From Hippea alviniae EP5-r (GTDB taxonomy: Bacteria > Campylobacterota_A > Desulfurellia > Desulfurellales > Hippeaceae), in NCBI RefSeq assembly GCF_000420385.1, contig NZ_ATUV01000001.1:124001-188000 (forward strand): a DNA stretch of 64,000 nt, given 5' to 3'. The notes under the pieces are model-generated. The model had not been told where the DNA came from and made no database searches. It worked only from the letters and a program-made list of their open reading frames with translations. Below, piece by piece: positions 25,032 through 35,591 of this stretch. A program made the translations under genes and the position numbers. Every line of letters starts with the position of its first letter. Positions within the stretch are counted from its first letter, which is position 1.

Positions 25032-26093
25032 GTGCTTGGTTTAAGTAAAAGCGGGGTGGTCGGTGTTGACATCGGACACTATTACACGAAAGTCGTGAAT
25101 GTTATAGATAAAAAGGGAGTTCTGGTTTTAAAACAAGCCTTCAGAGAGCTTACTCCGCAGGATGTTATTACTTCAGAAGGTGTTGATGATGTTGTTCTGG
25201 GGGATTTTCTTAGATCTATATTCTCTCAACATGGCCTAAAGAGTAAAAATGTATCTGTTGCCCTGAACAGCTCATTCGTCATTACAAAAACGCTTAGCAT
25301 TCCCTTAGTTGCCGATGAAGAGATAGAACAGGCTGTTATGTGGGAAGCCGAGCAGTATGCTCCTGTTAGTATGGAAGATGTTAATGTAAGTTATCAGATT
25401 CTTGATAAAAACGAAGATAAAAACGAGATGACTGTTCTTTTGGCTTTAACAAAAAAGGAGATAGTAGACTCGTATATAAAGGCTTTTAGTAGAGCCAAAT
25501 TAAAAGTGAGTACAGTAGATGTAGATGTGTTTGCAATTTATAATTCTTTTGAAGCTAATAACAAAGAAGCTTTAAATAAGCACCTTCTTTTTGTGGACAT
25601 GGGATATTCTTCGACCAAACTTATTTTTGTAAAAAAAGGTATTCCCATTTTTACTCGATATATGGATTTTAACTTTTCATCTTTAATAGAAGATGCCGTA
25701 GGTATTTTGTCTTTAAAAAAGGAAGAAATTAGTATATTGCTTGAAAGAAAACATAATGATGAGAAGAAGGAGTCATTGCTGAATTTTCTAAACGATAAAC
25801 TTATTTCTCTATTTACTCAAATTCAGAACTCCATGACTTTTTATTTAAGTAATATATTGAATGTTGAAGAGCCAGTGGAAGAGGTAGTTCTTACTGGCAT
25901 ATTAGGTGCTTTGTATGAGAGTTTGAATATAGATATGATGAGAGAGTTTTTTAAAAGCGATATTTCAAGATATAATCCTTTTGATGTGGTTTCTAAGGAT
26001 GAGTCAGGAGAAGCAATAGAAGAGACTACGCCGGATGTTTCGCCATTTTATTGTATAGCAAGCGGTTTAGCCTTAAGGAGTATAGTAAAATGA
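25032..26093 (+). CDS. pilM: Type IV pilus assembly protein PilM
   Basis: A 353-residue actin-fold cytoplasmic ATP-binding protein of the pilus inner-membrane complex. VVGVDIGHYYTKVV (about 9-22) is the phosphate-1 loop and FVDMGYSSTKLIF (about 188-200) the phosphate-2 loop. The middle resembles the EEIEQAVMWEAEQYAP motif of PilM. The start is a GTG with AGGAG 9 nt before it; a nearby ATG at 25024 is out of frame. The stop overlaps pilN (ATGA). Confidence 0.93.
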   Translation: MLGLSKSGVVGVDIGHYYTKVVNVIDKKGVLVLKQAFRELTPQDVITSEGVDDVVLGDFLRSIFSQHGLKSKNVSVALNSSFVITKTLSIPLVADEEIEQAVMWEAEQYAPVSMEDVNVSYQILDKNEDKNEMTVLLALTKKEIVDSYIKAFSRAKLKVSTVDVDVFAIYNSFEANNKEALNKHLLFVDMGYSSTKLIFVKKGIPIFTRYMDFNFSSLIEDAVGILSLKKEEISILLERKHNDEKKESLLNFLNDKLISLFTQIQNSMTFYLSNILNVEEPVEEVVLTGILGALYESLNIDMMREFFKSDISRYNPFDVVSKDESGEAIEETTPDVSPFYCIASGLALRSIVK

Positions 26094-26680
26094 TACGGAT
26101 AAATTTATTAAGTGGTGAATCTGAGAAAAAGAAAAGCTCTAAAGGTGTAGAAGTAAATATTAATACTAAGGTTGTGGTGATAATTGTCGTTTTTCTGGTA
26201 GAATTTATTGCTCTTGGTGTAGCGACATATATGCTTAATGGGAAATTGAATAACTTAAAGGAAAGAAGAGATAAACTTGCTAATTTAGAAAAGAGAGTGA
26301 ACAGAATAAAGGCTAAAATAAGGGAAGTTAATAGGATGGTTAAAGTGATAAAAAAACTTGAACAAGGCAGGGGTAATGCGGCGAAGTTGCTTGCCGAAGT
26401 GGCGAACTCTATACCTTCTTTTTCTTTTAATGCAGGTGCTGTTGTTTCATCTACGGTTGGAGATGGTCTATGGTTTACGAGAATGAGAAAAAAAGGCAAT
26501 GTTTTAACGATAGATGGAAAAAGTTTTTCTGCCGAGGCTGTTGCAGATTATATGATAAAGTTAGAGTCCCTTAAGGATGTGAAAATGGTTAGGTTTACAG
26601 GTGGGGGGTTAAGAAAAATCCTTTCGAAAAATGGAATTGATGTTTATAGTTTTTCTATAGCTATAACACTAAAAGGATAA
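26090..26680 (+). CDS. pilN: Type IV pilus assembly protein PilN
   Basis: A 196-residue bitopic inner-membrane protein. The start is ATG 26090 (AAGGAG 9 nt upstream) and not the longer in-frame extension inside pilM. The N-terminal MIRINLLSGE is the conserved PilM-binding peptide (family INLLP). A transmembrane helix lies at about 26-46, a coiled coil at about 50-100, and a periplasmic ferredoxin-like domain after that. It is followed by pilO after 4 nt. Confidence 0.9.
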   Translation: MIRINLLSGESEKKKSSKGVEVNINTKVVVIIVVFLVEFIALGVATYMLNGKLNNLKERRDKLANLEKRVNRIKAKIREVNRMVKVIKKLEQGRGNAAKLLAEVANSIPSFSFNAGAVVSSTVGDGLWFTRMRKKGNVLTIDGKSFSAEAVADYMIKLESLKDVKMVRFTGGGLRKILSKNGIDVYSFSIAITLKG

Positions 26681-26684
26681 GGGT

Positions 26685-27224
26685 ATGGAAAACTTAGATT
26701 TAAAAAGGATGTTAATTGGAATTTTTGTGGGCGTTGTTTTAGTTGGAGGGTTATGGTATTACTTCTACTACCAGGATACTGCTGACCAGATAAATAGACT
26801 TCAAAGAGATATAGCGAGACTTCTCAAATATAAAGAGCAGATGCCTGTTTTGCTCAGAAAGTACAAAAGAGTTCAAAGTGAGTTTAAAGTTTATTCCAAA
26901 CAGTTGCCTTTAAAGGAAGAAATCCCACCTTTACTTATAAAATTGAGTGGAATAATAAAAAGTGAAGGTGTTTCCCTTCTTTCATTCAAACCCAAGAAAG
27001 CGATAAGAGACAAGAGTGGCATCTATTATATAAAACCTATATCTATAAAAATAAGAGCTACTTATTTAGAGTGTGGAAAAGTGTTTGAAGATGTGTCAAA
27101 GATGGAAAGATTGTTTAGAGTTAAGGATTTTACGATTTCAAATCCAAAGATAATAAATTCTCACAAGGTGTTGGTAGATGTGGACTTTTCAGCCGAGACA
27201 TACTATCTTAATCGAAAAAAGTAA
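26685..27224 (+). CDS. pilO: Type IV pilus assembly protein PilO
   Basis: A 179-residue inner-membrane protein with one transmembrane helix (about 9-27), a short coiled coil (about 30-70) and a periplasmic domain. LPLKEEIPPLLIKLSGI (about 75-91) is typical of PilO. It would pair with PilN to form the alignment complex between PilM and the secretin. It has low sequence identity, but position and architecture are decisive. Confidence 0.88.
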   Translation: MENLDLKRMLIGIFVGVVLVGGLWYYFYYQDTADQINRLQRDIARLLKYKEQMPVLLRKYKRVQSEFKVYSKQLPLKEEIPPLLIKLSGIIKSEGVSLLSFKPKKAIRDKSGIYYIKPISIKIRATYLECGKVFEDVSKMERLFRVKDFTISNPKIINSHKVLVDVDFSAETYYLNRKK

Positions 27225-27242
27225 GTTTGAAAAGGTGAAATA

Positions 27243-27662
27243 ATGAGAAAGTTTATTGTTTTTGGTGTAATTGGAATTATGTTTGCTATTAGTTTATCAG
27301 CTTCGGGTTTTGAACTGAAAATAAAAAGAGACCCTTTCATGGATTTGCTTAAGTATGGAGAGCTAAAGGTGAAAGAAATTAAGTTGCACAAAAAATTGCA
27401 AGAGAGTGTAGAAGAGTATTTAAATAGAGAAGGAGAAATTATAAAATCTTCTTTAAGAGTAAAAATGATAGTTACGAGCAGAAAAGACCCTAAGGCTAAA
27501 GCTGCTTTGTTGTTTGGACCATCAATGGTTCCAATTGTGGTTATGGAAGGGTATAAACTAAAAGACGGTGTTTATGTGAAAGACATAAATAATAATGGTG
27601 TTGAGATTGAGATTAAGAGAGGAAATCATCACAAAACCATTGTGTTAAAAATTTCTAAGTAG
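27243..27662 (+). CDS. pilP: Type IV pilus assembly protein PilP-like
   Basis: A 139-residue secreted protein with a signal peptide (about 1-20) and the KRDPFMDLL motif (about 29-37) shared by PilP lipoproteins. No lipobox cysteine is present. The C-terminal half, about 70-139, should form the beta-sandwich that contacts the secretin. It lies between pilO and pilQ, as usual. Confidence 0.78.
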   Translation: MRKFIVFGVIGIMFAISLSASGFELKIKRDPFMDLLKYGELKVKEIKLHKKLQESVEEYLNREGEIIKSSLRVKMIVTSRKDPKAKAALLFGPSMVPIVVMEGYKLKDGVYVKDINNNGVEIEIKRGNHHKTIVLKISK

Positions 27663-27671
27663 GGGAAAGCT

Positions 27672-29771
27672 ATGAAAACAAAAAAAGTTGTGGGTGTTGT
27701 TTTATTAGTTTTGATATGGAGTTTAATGATAGGAGTTGAGAGTTATTCGGCTATTGTTCAAGGTATAAGGGCAGCAAATGGTGTATGCGAGGTATATTAT
27801 AGTGGAGATATAAGCTGCAATAAGATAGAGTTAAGTAATCCACCACGAATAGCTATTGACTTGATAGGAGTTGATAAGTGTGAAAGATGTGGTGCCGGTG
27901 TTAAGATATTGAGAGATGGAGATGTTTTTATTAAAAGCAGTTTGCATAGTAGTCCAGATGCTGTTTACAAGCTTTACGGTAAGCCAACCGAAAGAATAGT
28001 TTTTGTATTTAAACATGGTGAGAAACCAATATGTAAAATGGATAAGGCAAAGGGACATCTGGAAATAATATATGGTGAATCTGCGAAGAAAAAGAGTGTG
28101 AATGAGATAGAAAGAATCTCTTTGAGAAGGTTTAAAAATTACGAGATGATTGTTGTGCTGTTGAAGAAAAAGCCAGATTATAAGCTTGCTAAGAAAGGTA
28201 GAATTGTATCTCTTGTCTTTGATAATGTTTCCTCCGTAAAGGAGGCTTTAGAAAACCAATATTTTGACAACGATTCTTATAGCGTGAATTCGATAGTCTC
28301 GACTCAAAATGAGAATAAAATAAAGTATATCATAACGCTAAAAAAAGGTGCTTATTTAAAAAGATACTATGCAGATAAGAGACATGTGTATTTGATTTTT
28401 TCTAAAGAAAGAAGTGTTATTGATAACGGTAATGTAAGTAATGTGTCTAAAAAAGACAAAAATGTTCCAGGTAATGTGTCTAAAAATATAATAAATGTGA
28501 ATAGAATAATATCCTTTGATGTTAGAGATGCCCAGCTCAAGGATGTGTTTAGGGTGTTTTCTCAGATTAGTGGACTGAATTTTATAATAGGGAGTGATGT
28601 GAAAGGGACTTTGACGATGAGGTTAAAGGATGTTCCACTTAACCAGGCATTTGAGCTCATTTTGCAACAAGAGGGCCTGGTTGCTGAAAGAATGGGCAAT
28701 ATAGTTATTATAGAGACGGCTTCAAGGTATCAGAGAGAGAAAATGCAACAGCTTAAGGCTTTACAAGATAAAGAGAAACTTGAAAGAATGAAAAATGCTA
28801 TTACTAAGGTTATAAATCTAAATTATATAACACCTGATTATGCCATAAATATAATAAATAAGCTTCTTTATAATGGTTCTAAAAGTAAAGGTTTTATTGT
28901 ATCTGATGTAAAGAACAATGCTTTGATATGTCATGATACAGCTGATAATATAGCTAAAATAGAGAAGATAGTTAGGATGATAGACCACAAGAAAAAGGCT
29001 GTAGAAATAGATGCAAGAATTGTTGAGATAAGTAAAAATTTTGAAAGACAGCTCGGTATCCAGTGGGGCGGAAATTACTTTAGAAGTAATATAGGAACAA
29101 GTAGTACATTCTTTGGTGTCGGAGGGTATAATTCGCCAGCAGATGTGTCCAATGGTTTACCGCCAACTGAGAAATTTAATAATAATAATTTCGTAGTAAA
29201 TTTACCTGCAAGCGTATCAATGTCTAGTATTCCCACTGTAAGCCTTGCCATAGGTAATGTGAATGCTAACTATAACCTTGATTTAAAGCTTACAATGGGG
29301 GAAATAGAAGGATATACAAAAGTTTTATCTTCTCCAAAAGTTGTTACGCTTGATAATGAACCTGCCCAAATAGAGAGTGGGCAGGCTATTCCTTACAATG
29401 AATCTACAAAAACAGATGAGAGTAGTATAAAGTTTGTTGATGCTACTTTGTCTTTAGATGTTACTCCTCATATAACAGGGAATAATGTGATTCTGAAGAT
29501 AAAAGTGAAGAAAGATTCTCCGGATTATTCACATAGTGTTAATGGTGAGCCTCCTATAAACAAGAATAGTGTATCTACGACAGTTATACTAAAGAATGGG
29601 CAAACACTTGTTATAGGTGGGCTAATTCAGAGAACTACAGAAAAAACAGTAAATGGCGTTCCTGGCCTTATGAGGATACCTTTATTAGGATGGTTATTTA
29701 AAACTAGAAAATATTCCAACCCCCAGAGAGAGCTTTACATCTTTGTAACGCCGCATATAATCAGCGACTGA
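27672..29771 (+). CDS. pilQ: Type IV pilus secretin PilQ
   Basis: A 699-residue outer-membrane secretin. Signal peptide about 1-28; an AMIN-like region in the first 250 residues; the STN/N0 domain (ISFDVRDAQLKDVFRVFSQISG, about 278-299); an N1 domain (about 375-445); and the C-terminal secretin barrel with LSSPKVVTLDNEPAQI and GVPGLMRIPLLGWLF. It forms the channel through which the pilus exits. Its stop overlaps the smpB start by one base. No pilin gene is in the window. Confidence 0.95.
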   Translation: MKTKKVVGVVLLVLIWSLMIGVESYSAIVQGIRAANGVCEVYYSGDISCNKIELSNPPRIAIDLIGVDKCERCGAGVKILRDGDVFIKSSLHSSPDAVYKLYGKPTERIVFVFKHGEKPICKMDKAKGHLEIIYGESAKKKSVNEIERISLRRFKNYEMIVVLLKKKPDYKLAKKGRIVSLVFDNVSSVKEALENQYFDNDSYSVNSIVSTQNENKIKYIITLKKGAYLKRYYADKRHVYLIFSKERSVIDNGNVSNVSKKDKNVPGNVSKNIINVNRIISFDVRDAQLKDVFRVFSQISGLNFIIGSDVKGTLTMRLKDVPLNQAFELILQQEGLVAERMGNIVIIETASRYQREKMQQLKALQDKEKLERMKNAITKVINLNYITPDYAINIINKLLYNGSKSKGFIVSDVKNNALICHDTADNIAKIEKIVRMIDHKKKAVEIDARIVEISKNFERQLGIQWGGNYFRSNIGTSSTFFGVGGYNSPADVSNGLPPTEKFNNNNFVVNLPASVSMSSIPTVSLAIGNVNANYNLDLKLTMGEIEGYTKVLSSPKVVTLDNEPAQIESGQAIPYNESTKTDESSIKFVDATLSLDVTPHITGNNVILKIKVKKDSPDYSHSVNGEPPINKNSVSTTVILKNGQTLVIGGLIQRTTEKTVNGVPGLMRIPLLGWLFKTRKYSNPQRELYIFVTPHIISD

Positions 29772-30217
29772 TGAGAGAGATAGTAAACAGAAAAGCAAGA
29801 CACGATTACGAGATTTTAGAGACTTACGAAGCAGGGATAGAGCTTAAAGGTAGTGAAGTAAAGTCGATAAGAATGGGCTCGGCAAACTTGAAAGACAGCT
29901 ATGCCGAGATAAAAAACGGCGAGGTGTTTGTAAACGGGTTTTATATAAGCCCTTACAAATTTGCCTCGCCGCATTCTAATCATGACCCGCATAGAAAGAA
30001 AAAACTTTTGCTTCATAAATATCAAATTAGAAAGCTTATAGGTAAAGTAAAAGAAAAGGGCTTAACTCTTATTCCGTTGAGGGTTTACTCAAAAAACGGC
30101 AAAATAAAGATGGAAATAGCTTTAGCTAAAGGTAAGAAGCTTTACGATAAAAGAAAAGATATAAAGGAAAGAGATTTGGCAAGGGAAGCAGAAAGGGAGC
30201 TTGCACGCTTTAGATAG
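29771..30217 (+). CDS. smpB: SsrA-binding protein SmpB
   Basis: A 148-residue tmRNA partner needed for trans-translation. Conserved features: NRKARHDYEI, EAGIELKGSEVKS (about 21-33), the NHDPHRKKKLLLHK segment, and the C-terminal KLYDKRKDIKERDLAREAER-type tail that enters the decoding centre. Length is standard. Translation is probably coupled to pilQ, a chance association rather than a functional one. Confidence 0.97.
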   Translation: MREIVNRKARHDYEILETYEAGIELKGSEVKSIRMGSANLKDSYAEIKNGEVFVNGFYISPYKFASPHSNHDPHRKKKLLLHKYQIRKLIGKVKEKGLTLIPLRVYSKNGKIKMEIALAKGKKLYDKRKDIKERDLAREAERELARFR

Positions 30218-30229
30218 CTCATAAATCCG

Positions 30230-30257
30230 TTGAAATAAAAATGCAATTGTATAGAAT
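30230..30257 (+). promoter_or_regulatory. Candidate promoter of the carB run
   Basis: TTGAAA (30230-30235), 16-nt spacer, TAGAAT (30252-30257) in the 73-nt gap between smpB and carB. Confidence 0.45.
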
Positions 30258-30290
30258 AAAGCGATTTTTGAATAAAGTAAGGGGTGTTGT

Positions 30291-33200
30291 ATGCCTAAAA
30301 GAGAAGACATCAAAAAGATAATGATAATAGGTTCGGGTCCTATAGTAATAGGTCAGGCGTGTGAATTTGATTACTCTGGAACACAAGCGTGCAAGGCTTT
30401 AAAAAACGAAGGGTATGAGATTGTTCTGGTTAACTCAAACCCTGCAACGATAATGACAGACCCGATGCTTGCGGATAAAACCTACATAGAGCCAATAACC
30501 GTTGATTTTCTTGAGAAAATAATAGCAAAAGAAAGGCCCGATGCTTTGCTTCCTACACTTGGCGGTCAAACGGCTTTGAATGCTGCTATGGATTTGTATA
30601 AGGCTGGAATACTTAATAAGTATTCGGTTGAGCTGATAGGGGCAAATGCAGAGACGATAGAGAGGGCTGAAGATAGAGAATTATTCAAAAAGGCCATGAG
30701 CGAAATAGGGCTTAAAGTTCCAAAAAGCGGAATAGCCCACAATATGCAGGAAGCTATAGATGTAGTTAATGAGATATCGTTTCCTGTTATCATAAGGCCG
30801 TCTTTTACACTTGGCGGGACAGGAGCAGGTGTTGCATACAACAAAGAAGAGTTTGAAGAGGTGGTTAAATGGGGGCTTGAGCAGAGTCCTGTAAACGAGG
30901 TGTTGATAGAGCAGTCTGTTCTTGGCTGGAAAGAGTATGAGCTTGAAGTGATGAGAGATAAAAAAGACAATGTGTTTATCATCTGTTCCATAGAAAATTT
31001 TGACGCTATGGGTGTTCATACGGGTGATTCGATAACCGTTGCGCCTGCTCAGACGCTTTCGGATAAAGAGTATCAGATTTTAAGGGACGCGGCTATCGAT
31101 ATAATAAGAAAGATTGGCGTTGAAACGGGTGGTTCGAATATTCAGTTTGCTGTTAACCCAGAAAACGGCGAGTTCGTCGTGATAGAGATGAATCCGAGAG
31201 TTTCAAGGTCTTCTGCTTTGGCATCGAAAGCCACCGGTTTTCCTATAGCGAAGTTTGCAGCACTTTTAAGTGTTGGATATACGCTTGATGAGATACCAAA
31301 CGATATAACAAAGAAGACGCCAGCAAGCTTTGAGCCTGTGCTTGACTATGTTGTTGTTAAGATTCCAAGGTTTACATTTGAGAAATTCAATACAAAAGAC
31401 GAGCTTGGCACTCAGATGAAAAGCGTCGGAGAAGTAATGTCCATAGGCAGGACATTCAAAGAGTCTCTTCAGAAGGCAATAAGGTCTCTTGAGTATAATT
31501 GGGACGGTTTTATTGAGATGGACTGCTCTGAAGACGAGCTCAAACAGAAGCTTATCCATCCGAACTCAAAGCGGTTGCTTTACATAGGCGAAGCCTTCAG
31601 ACGCGGTTATGATATAGACTATGTTTATGAGCTCACGGCCGTTGATAGGTGGTTTCTGTTCAATATTAAGCAGATAATTGAGAAAGAAGAAGAGATAAAA
31701 AAGAACCCTGAGTTTGTTGAGAAAGACATAGAAGAGCTCAAGAAGTACGGGTTTTCGGACTCAAGACTTGCTCATTTAACAGGCAAAAGCGAGCTTGAAA
31801 TAAGAAACATGCGTCTAAAAAAGGGTATAAAGAATGTTTATAAAATGGTTGATACATGTGCGGGTGAGTTTGAAGCATACACGCCGTATTTCTATTCGAC
31901 TTACGAAGATGAGAACGAGTCTCTGCCATCAAAAAACAAAAAGGTTGTAATTTTGGGAAGCGGGCCAAACAGAATAGGCCAGGGTATAGAGTTTGATTAT
32001 ACCTGCGTTCACGGTTCGCTTGAGTTGAGAAATGAAGGTTATGAGTCTATAATGGTTAACTGCAATCCTGAAACAGTCTCAACAGATTACGATATCTCAA
32101 ATAGGTTGTATTTTGAGCCCTTAGTTTTTGAAGATGTGATGAACATTATAGAAAATGAAAAGCCCGAAGGCGTTATCGTTCAGTTTGGCGGGCAGACTCC
32201 GTTAAAACTCTCTCTGCCGCTTAAAAACGCAGGTGTCAAGATTCTTGGCACAGCACCAGAGAGCATAGACATGGCAGAAGATAGAGAACTATTCAGGGAG
32301 TTGATAAACAAACTAAGGCTTTTACAGCCAGAAAGCGGTATAGCTCATTCAAAAGAAGAAGCTATAGAAGTTGCAAAAAGGGTGGGTTATCCGGTTCTGG
32401 TTAGGCCTTCTTATGTGCTTGGCGGAAGGGCTATGATGATAATATTCAACGAAGAGCAGCTTAAACAGTATGTTGACGAAGCGGTTGAAGTAAGCGGTGA
32501 ACACCCAATTTTGATTGATAAATTCTTAGAAGATGCGATAGAAGTTGATGTAGATGCCGTAAGTGACGGGGAGGAGACCGTTGTTGCTGCAGTTATGGAG
32601 CATATTGAAGCTGCAGGAATCCACTCGGGAGATTCAGCCTGTTCTATTCCACCAAGAACACTAAAAAGAGAAATAGTAAACGAGATAAAAAGGCAGACGA
32701 GATTGCTTGCCAAAGAACTCAATGTAAAGGGCTTGATAAATATACAGTTTGCCGTAAAGAACGATAGGGTTTATATTCTTGAAGTTAACCCGAGAGCTTC
32801 AAGAACCGTGCCGTTTGTGAGCAAAGCAACAGGTGTTCACTGGGCAAAAATAGCAACTCAGCTTATAATGGGCAAAAAAATAAAGGAGCTTGGCGTCAAA
32901 GAAGTAGAGCCAAAGTATTATGCAGTTAAAGAGAGCGTTTTTCCATTTGTTAAGTTTCCAAATGTTGATATTACACTTGGCCCTGAGATGCGTTCGACAG
33001 GCGAAGTTATGGGTATTGCGGATGAGTTTCCTATAGCTTATTACAAAGCACTCCTTGCAAGCGGTATGAGACTGCCAACAGAAGGTAATGTGTTTATGTC
33101 TTTGGCAGATAGGGATAAGCCACAGGGCGTTGTTATAGCATCAAAATTGATAGAACTTGGATTTGATGTCTATTGCACGAAAGGCACCTATGAGTTTTTG

Positions 33201-33491
33201 AAGAAAGAGGGTATAGATGTTAAGTATGTAAAAAAACTTAGCGAAGGAAGGCCGAATATTCTTGACAAAATGAAAAACAACAACATACACTTTCTTATAA
33301 ATACGCCGTCTGGCAAAAGGTCAAGAACGGACTCTTTTTACATAAGGAGAAGTGCTTTGCTTTTGAACATTCCTTACTGCACGACTATTTCTGGTGCTAT
33401 TGCAGCCACAAGAGCGATAGAGGCCATAATAAAAGGTAAGAAGCTCGATGTTATACCAATACAGGATTATTACAAAAAAGAGGTGAACTGA
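30291..33491 (+). CDS. carB: Carbamoyl-phosphate synthase large subunit
   Basis: A 1066-residue enzyme making carbamoyl phosphate for pyrimidines and arginine from bicarbonate, ammonia and two ATP. Two ATP-grasp halves are visible: [18 protein letters not shown] near the N-terminus and [18 protein letters not shown] near 556-573. The C-terminal MGS-like allosteric domain is at about 925-1066. Length is normal. greA overlaps its stop, and pyrK-pyrD follow, so the unit is largely pyrimidine biosynthesis. carA is not in the window. Confidence 0.98.
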   Translation: MPKREDIKKIMIIGSGPIVIGQACEFDYSGTQACKALKNEGYEIVLVNSNPATIMTDPMLADKTYIEPITVDFLEKIIAKERPDALLPTLGGQTALNAAMDLYKAGILNKYSVELIGANAETIERAEDRELFKKAMSEIGLKVPKSGIAHNMQEAIDVVNEISFPVIIRPSFTLGGTGAGVAYNKEEFEEVVKWGLEQSPVNEVLIEQSVLGWKEYELEVMRDKKDNVFIICSIENFDAMGVHTGDSITVAPAQTLSDKEYQILRDAAIDIIRKIGVETGGSNIQFAVNPENGEFVVIEMNPRVSRSSALASKATGFPIAKFAALLSVGYTLDEIPNDITKKTPASFEPVLDYVVVKIPRFTFEKFNTKDELGTQMKSVGEVMSIGRTFKESLQKAIRSLEYNWDGFIEMDCSEDELKQKLIHPNSKRLLYIGEAFRRGYDIDYVYELTAVDRWFLFNIKQIIEKEEEIKKNPEFVEKDIEELKKYGFSDSRLAHLTGKSELEIRNMRLKKGIKNVYKMVDTCAGEFEAYTPYFYSTYEDENESLPSKNKKVVILGSGPNRIGQGIEFDYTCVHGSLELRNEGYESIMVNCNPETVSTDYDISNRLYFEPLVFEDVMNIIENEKPEGVIVQFGGQTPLKLSLPLKNAGVKILGTAPESIDMAEDRELFRELINKLRLLQPESGIAHSKEEAIEVAKRVGYPVLVRPSYVLGGRAMMIIFNEEQLKQYVDEAVEVSGEHPILIDKFLEDAIEVDVDAVSDGEETVVAAVMEHIEAAGIHSGDSACSIPPRTLKREIVNEIKRQTRLLAKELNVKGLINIQFAVKNDRVYILEVNPRASRTVPFVSKATGVHWAKIATQLIMGKKIKELGVKEVEPKYYAVKESVFPFVKFPNVDITLGPEMRSTGEVMGIADEFPIAYYKALLASGMRLPTEGNVFMSLADRDKPQGVVIASKLIELGFDVYCTKGTYEFLKKEGIDVKYVKKLSEGRPNILDKMKNNNIHFLINTPSGKRSRTDSFYIRRSALLLNIPYCTTISGAIAATRAIEAIIKGKKLDVIPIQDYYKKEVN

Positions 33492-33961
33492 TGAGCGAGA
33501 AGATTTTGATTACACCTGAGGGATACAGAAAACTGCTTGAAGAGATGGAAGATTTACAAAAAAATCAAAGGCCGGCTATTATAAAAGAGATAGAAGAAGC
33601 AAGAGCCAAAGGCGATTTGAGTGAAAATGCCGAGTATCATGCTGCAAAAGAGAAACATGCCTTAATCGAGAACAGAATAGCCGAGCTTTCAAGAAAGATA
33701 AACAACGCCCAGGTTGTTGACCCGGCTACTGTTCCAAAAGATAGGGTAAACTTTGGCTGCAGGGTTGTTTTGTATGATGTGGATAACGATGAAGAGATAG
33801 AGTATATGATAGTGGGTGAGGATGAATCCGACCCGAAAAACGGCAAAATCTCGATAAACAGCCCGATAGCTAAAGCTCTTCTTGGCAAGGAAGAAGGAGA
33901 CGAAGTTGAAGTTAAAGTGCCTGCCGGCATAAGAAGATTTGAGATAGAGGAGATAAAGTGA
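33491..33961 (+). CDS. greA: Transcription elongation factor GreA
   Basis: A 156-residue GreA. The N-terminal coiled coil (about 5-75) includes EARAKGDLSENAEYHAAKE, whose acidic tip enters the RNA polymerase secondary channel to rescue stalled complexes. The FKBP-like C-terminal domain ends in GDEVEVKVPAG. It overlaps carB by one base and pyrK by four. Confidence 0.97.
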   Translation: MSEKILITPEGYRKLLEEMEDLQKNQRPAIIKEIEEARAKGDLSENAEYHAAKEKHALIENRIAELSRKINNAQVVDPATVPKDRVNFGCRVVLYDVDNDEEIEYMIVGEDESDPKNGKISINSPIAKALLGKEEGDEVEVKVPAGIRRFEIEEIK

Positions 33962-34689
33962 GACTGAAGATAGTCCAGAATGAACAGATAGCTAAGGATA
34001 CATTTGTCTTGAAGGTTGATAATCCGGGCTTATTTGAAGTGTTGCCCGGTCAGTTTTTTATGGTAAAGATCAACGACTATCCGTTTCCTTTGCTTAGAAG
34101 GCCCTTTAGCGTTGCGGGTTTTTCTGATACCATCGATTTTATTTATAGAGTTGTAGGCGAAGGAACAAGAATCCTGACGACAAAAGAGAAGGGTGAGTTT
34201 ATAGATATTTTAGGGCCCTTAGGAAACGGTTTTAGCATAAACTCGACAAAAAAGCTGCTTTTGGTTGGCGGTGGAATAGGCGTTGCCCCGCTTCTTTACT
34301 TAAAAAGCGTTATAGAGAGCGAGTATAAAATCAGGTGTGATGCGTATTTCGGGTTTAATAGTAAGGATGAGATATTTACTGACGATGGCAACATAGCCAC
34401 GATGGATGGCAGTGCTGGTTTTAAAGGCAATGTTGTTGAGATGGTTGAAGATAAGCTAAATAGCGATGTTTTAGTTTATGCCTGCGGGCCTACGCTTATG
34501 CTGAGAAGACTTGCGTTTTTGTGTTTTGAAGCTAACTGCTCCATGCAGGTTTCGCTTGAATCCAGAATGGCATGCGGTATAGGTGTCTGTTTGGGCTGTG
34601 TTGTTCAAACTGCCGATAATAGATATAAAAAGGTCTGTGTTGACGGACCAGTCTTTGATTTTGAGGAGATACAATGGCAAGCTCTTTAG
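33958..34689 (+). CDS. pyrK: Dihydroorotate dehydrogenase electron-transfer subunit PyrK
   Basis: A 243-residue FAD/[2Fe-2S] subunit that passes electrons from PyrD to NAD. FAD-binding RRPFSVAG (about 43-50), the NAD-binding GGGIGVAPLLYL (about 102-113), and a C-terminal iron-sulfur motif MACGIGVCLGC plus a later Cys (about 203-226). The start is a GTG at 33958 overlapping the greA stop. It overlaps pyrD by 16 nt. This defines a class 1B, NAD-linked dihydroorotate dehydrogenase. Confidence 0.95.
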   Translation: MRLKIVQNEQIAKDTFVLKVDNPGLFEVLPGQFFMVKINDYPFPLLRRPFSVAGFSDTIDFIYRVVGEGTRILTTKEKGEFIDILGPLGNGFSINSTKKLLLVGGGIGVAPLLYLKSVIESEYKIRCDAYFGFNSKDEIFTDDGNIATMDGSAGFKGNVVEMVEDKLNSDVLVYACGPTLMLRRLAFLCFEANCSMQVSLESRMACGIGVCLGCVVQTADNRYKKVCVDGPVFDFEEIQWQAL

Positions 34690-35591
34690 TTGTAAAGTTG
34701 GGAAATTTGATATTTAAAAATCCTGTTTTAACGGCATCCGGCACATTCGGATATGGCCTTGAGTATAAAAAATACATGGATTTGAATAAATTGGGTGGTT
34801 TTATTGTTAAGGGTTTGAGTGTCAAAGAAAAATTGGGTAATAAGCCACCGAGAATTGTTGAAACGCCATGCGGAATGTTGAACGCCATAGGTTTGCAAAA
34901 CATCGGTGTTGACAGGTTTATTGAAGAGAAGCTTCCGAAATTGGAGAATCTTAACACCCATGTGATAGCTAATATCTATGGCAGTGAAGTGTCGGAGTTT
35001 GTCGAAATAGCCGAGAAATTGGATAAAGAGCCCAAAATAAGCGCAATTGAAGTAAATGTTTCGTGTCCCAATGTTTCGGCAGGCGGTGCTCTGTTTGGCA
35101 AAGACCCAGATATGGTGTTTGTGCTTACGGCTTCGATTAAGAAGGTTTTTTCTCGCCCTGTGATAGTGAAGCTTACTCCGAATGTTGAAGATATTGCTTT
35201 TATTGCTCAGGCTGCAGAAAAGGGCGGTGCTGATGCCGTAAGCTTGATAAATACAATTACGGGAATGGTTATCGACACAAAAACGAAAAAGCCGCTGCTT
35301 GCGAATAAAACAGGCGGTTTGAGTGGCCCTGCTATCTATCCTGTTGGTGTTAGAATGGTTTATGAGGTTTATGAGAAGGTTAAGATACCGATAATAGGCG
35401 TTGGTGGTATATACAGCTCTGATATAGCGCTTCAATACATTATGGCAGGTGCAACGCTTATTCAGGTTGGAACGGCGAACTTTATCGACCCTGCCATATC
35501 GCTTGAGATTTTAAAGGGAATAGGAGAGTATTTAGAGAGTGAAGGGATTGAGAGTATTAGCAAGCTTATTGGCATTGCTCACGCTGATTAG
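34674..35591 (+). CDS. pyrD: Dihydroorotate dehydrogenase catalytic subunit, class 1B
   Basis: A 305-residue FMN TIM-barrel enzyme oxidising dihydroorotate to orotate. PVLTASGTFGYG near the N-terminus and EVNVSCPNV carrying the class 1 catalytic cysteine (about 122-130) are conserved, as is IIGVGGIYSSDIA for FMN phosphate. It works with PyrK. Its 3' end overlaps the lolA gene by 53 nt. Confidence 0.96.
   Translation: MASSLVVKLGNLIFKNPVLTASGTFGYGLEYKKYMDLNKLGGFIVKGLSVKEKLGNKPPRIVETPCGMLNAIGLQNIGVDRFIEEKLPKLENLNTHVIANIYGSEVSEFVEIAEKLDKEPKISAIEVNVSCPNVSAGGALFGKDPDMVFVLTASIKKVFSRPVIVKLTPNVEDIAFIAQAAEKGGADAVSLINTITGMVIDTKTKKPLLANKTGGLSGPAIYPVGVRMVYEVYEKVKIPIIGVGGIYSSDIALQYIMAGATLIQVGTANFIDPAISLEILKGIGEYLESEGIESISKLIGIAHAD

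Noticed and set aside
26051-26089. Upstream in-frame extension of PilN inside pilM
   Set aside because: The conserved PilN N-terminal peptide begins at ATG 26090, which has its own AAGGAG.
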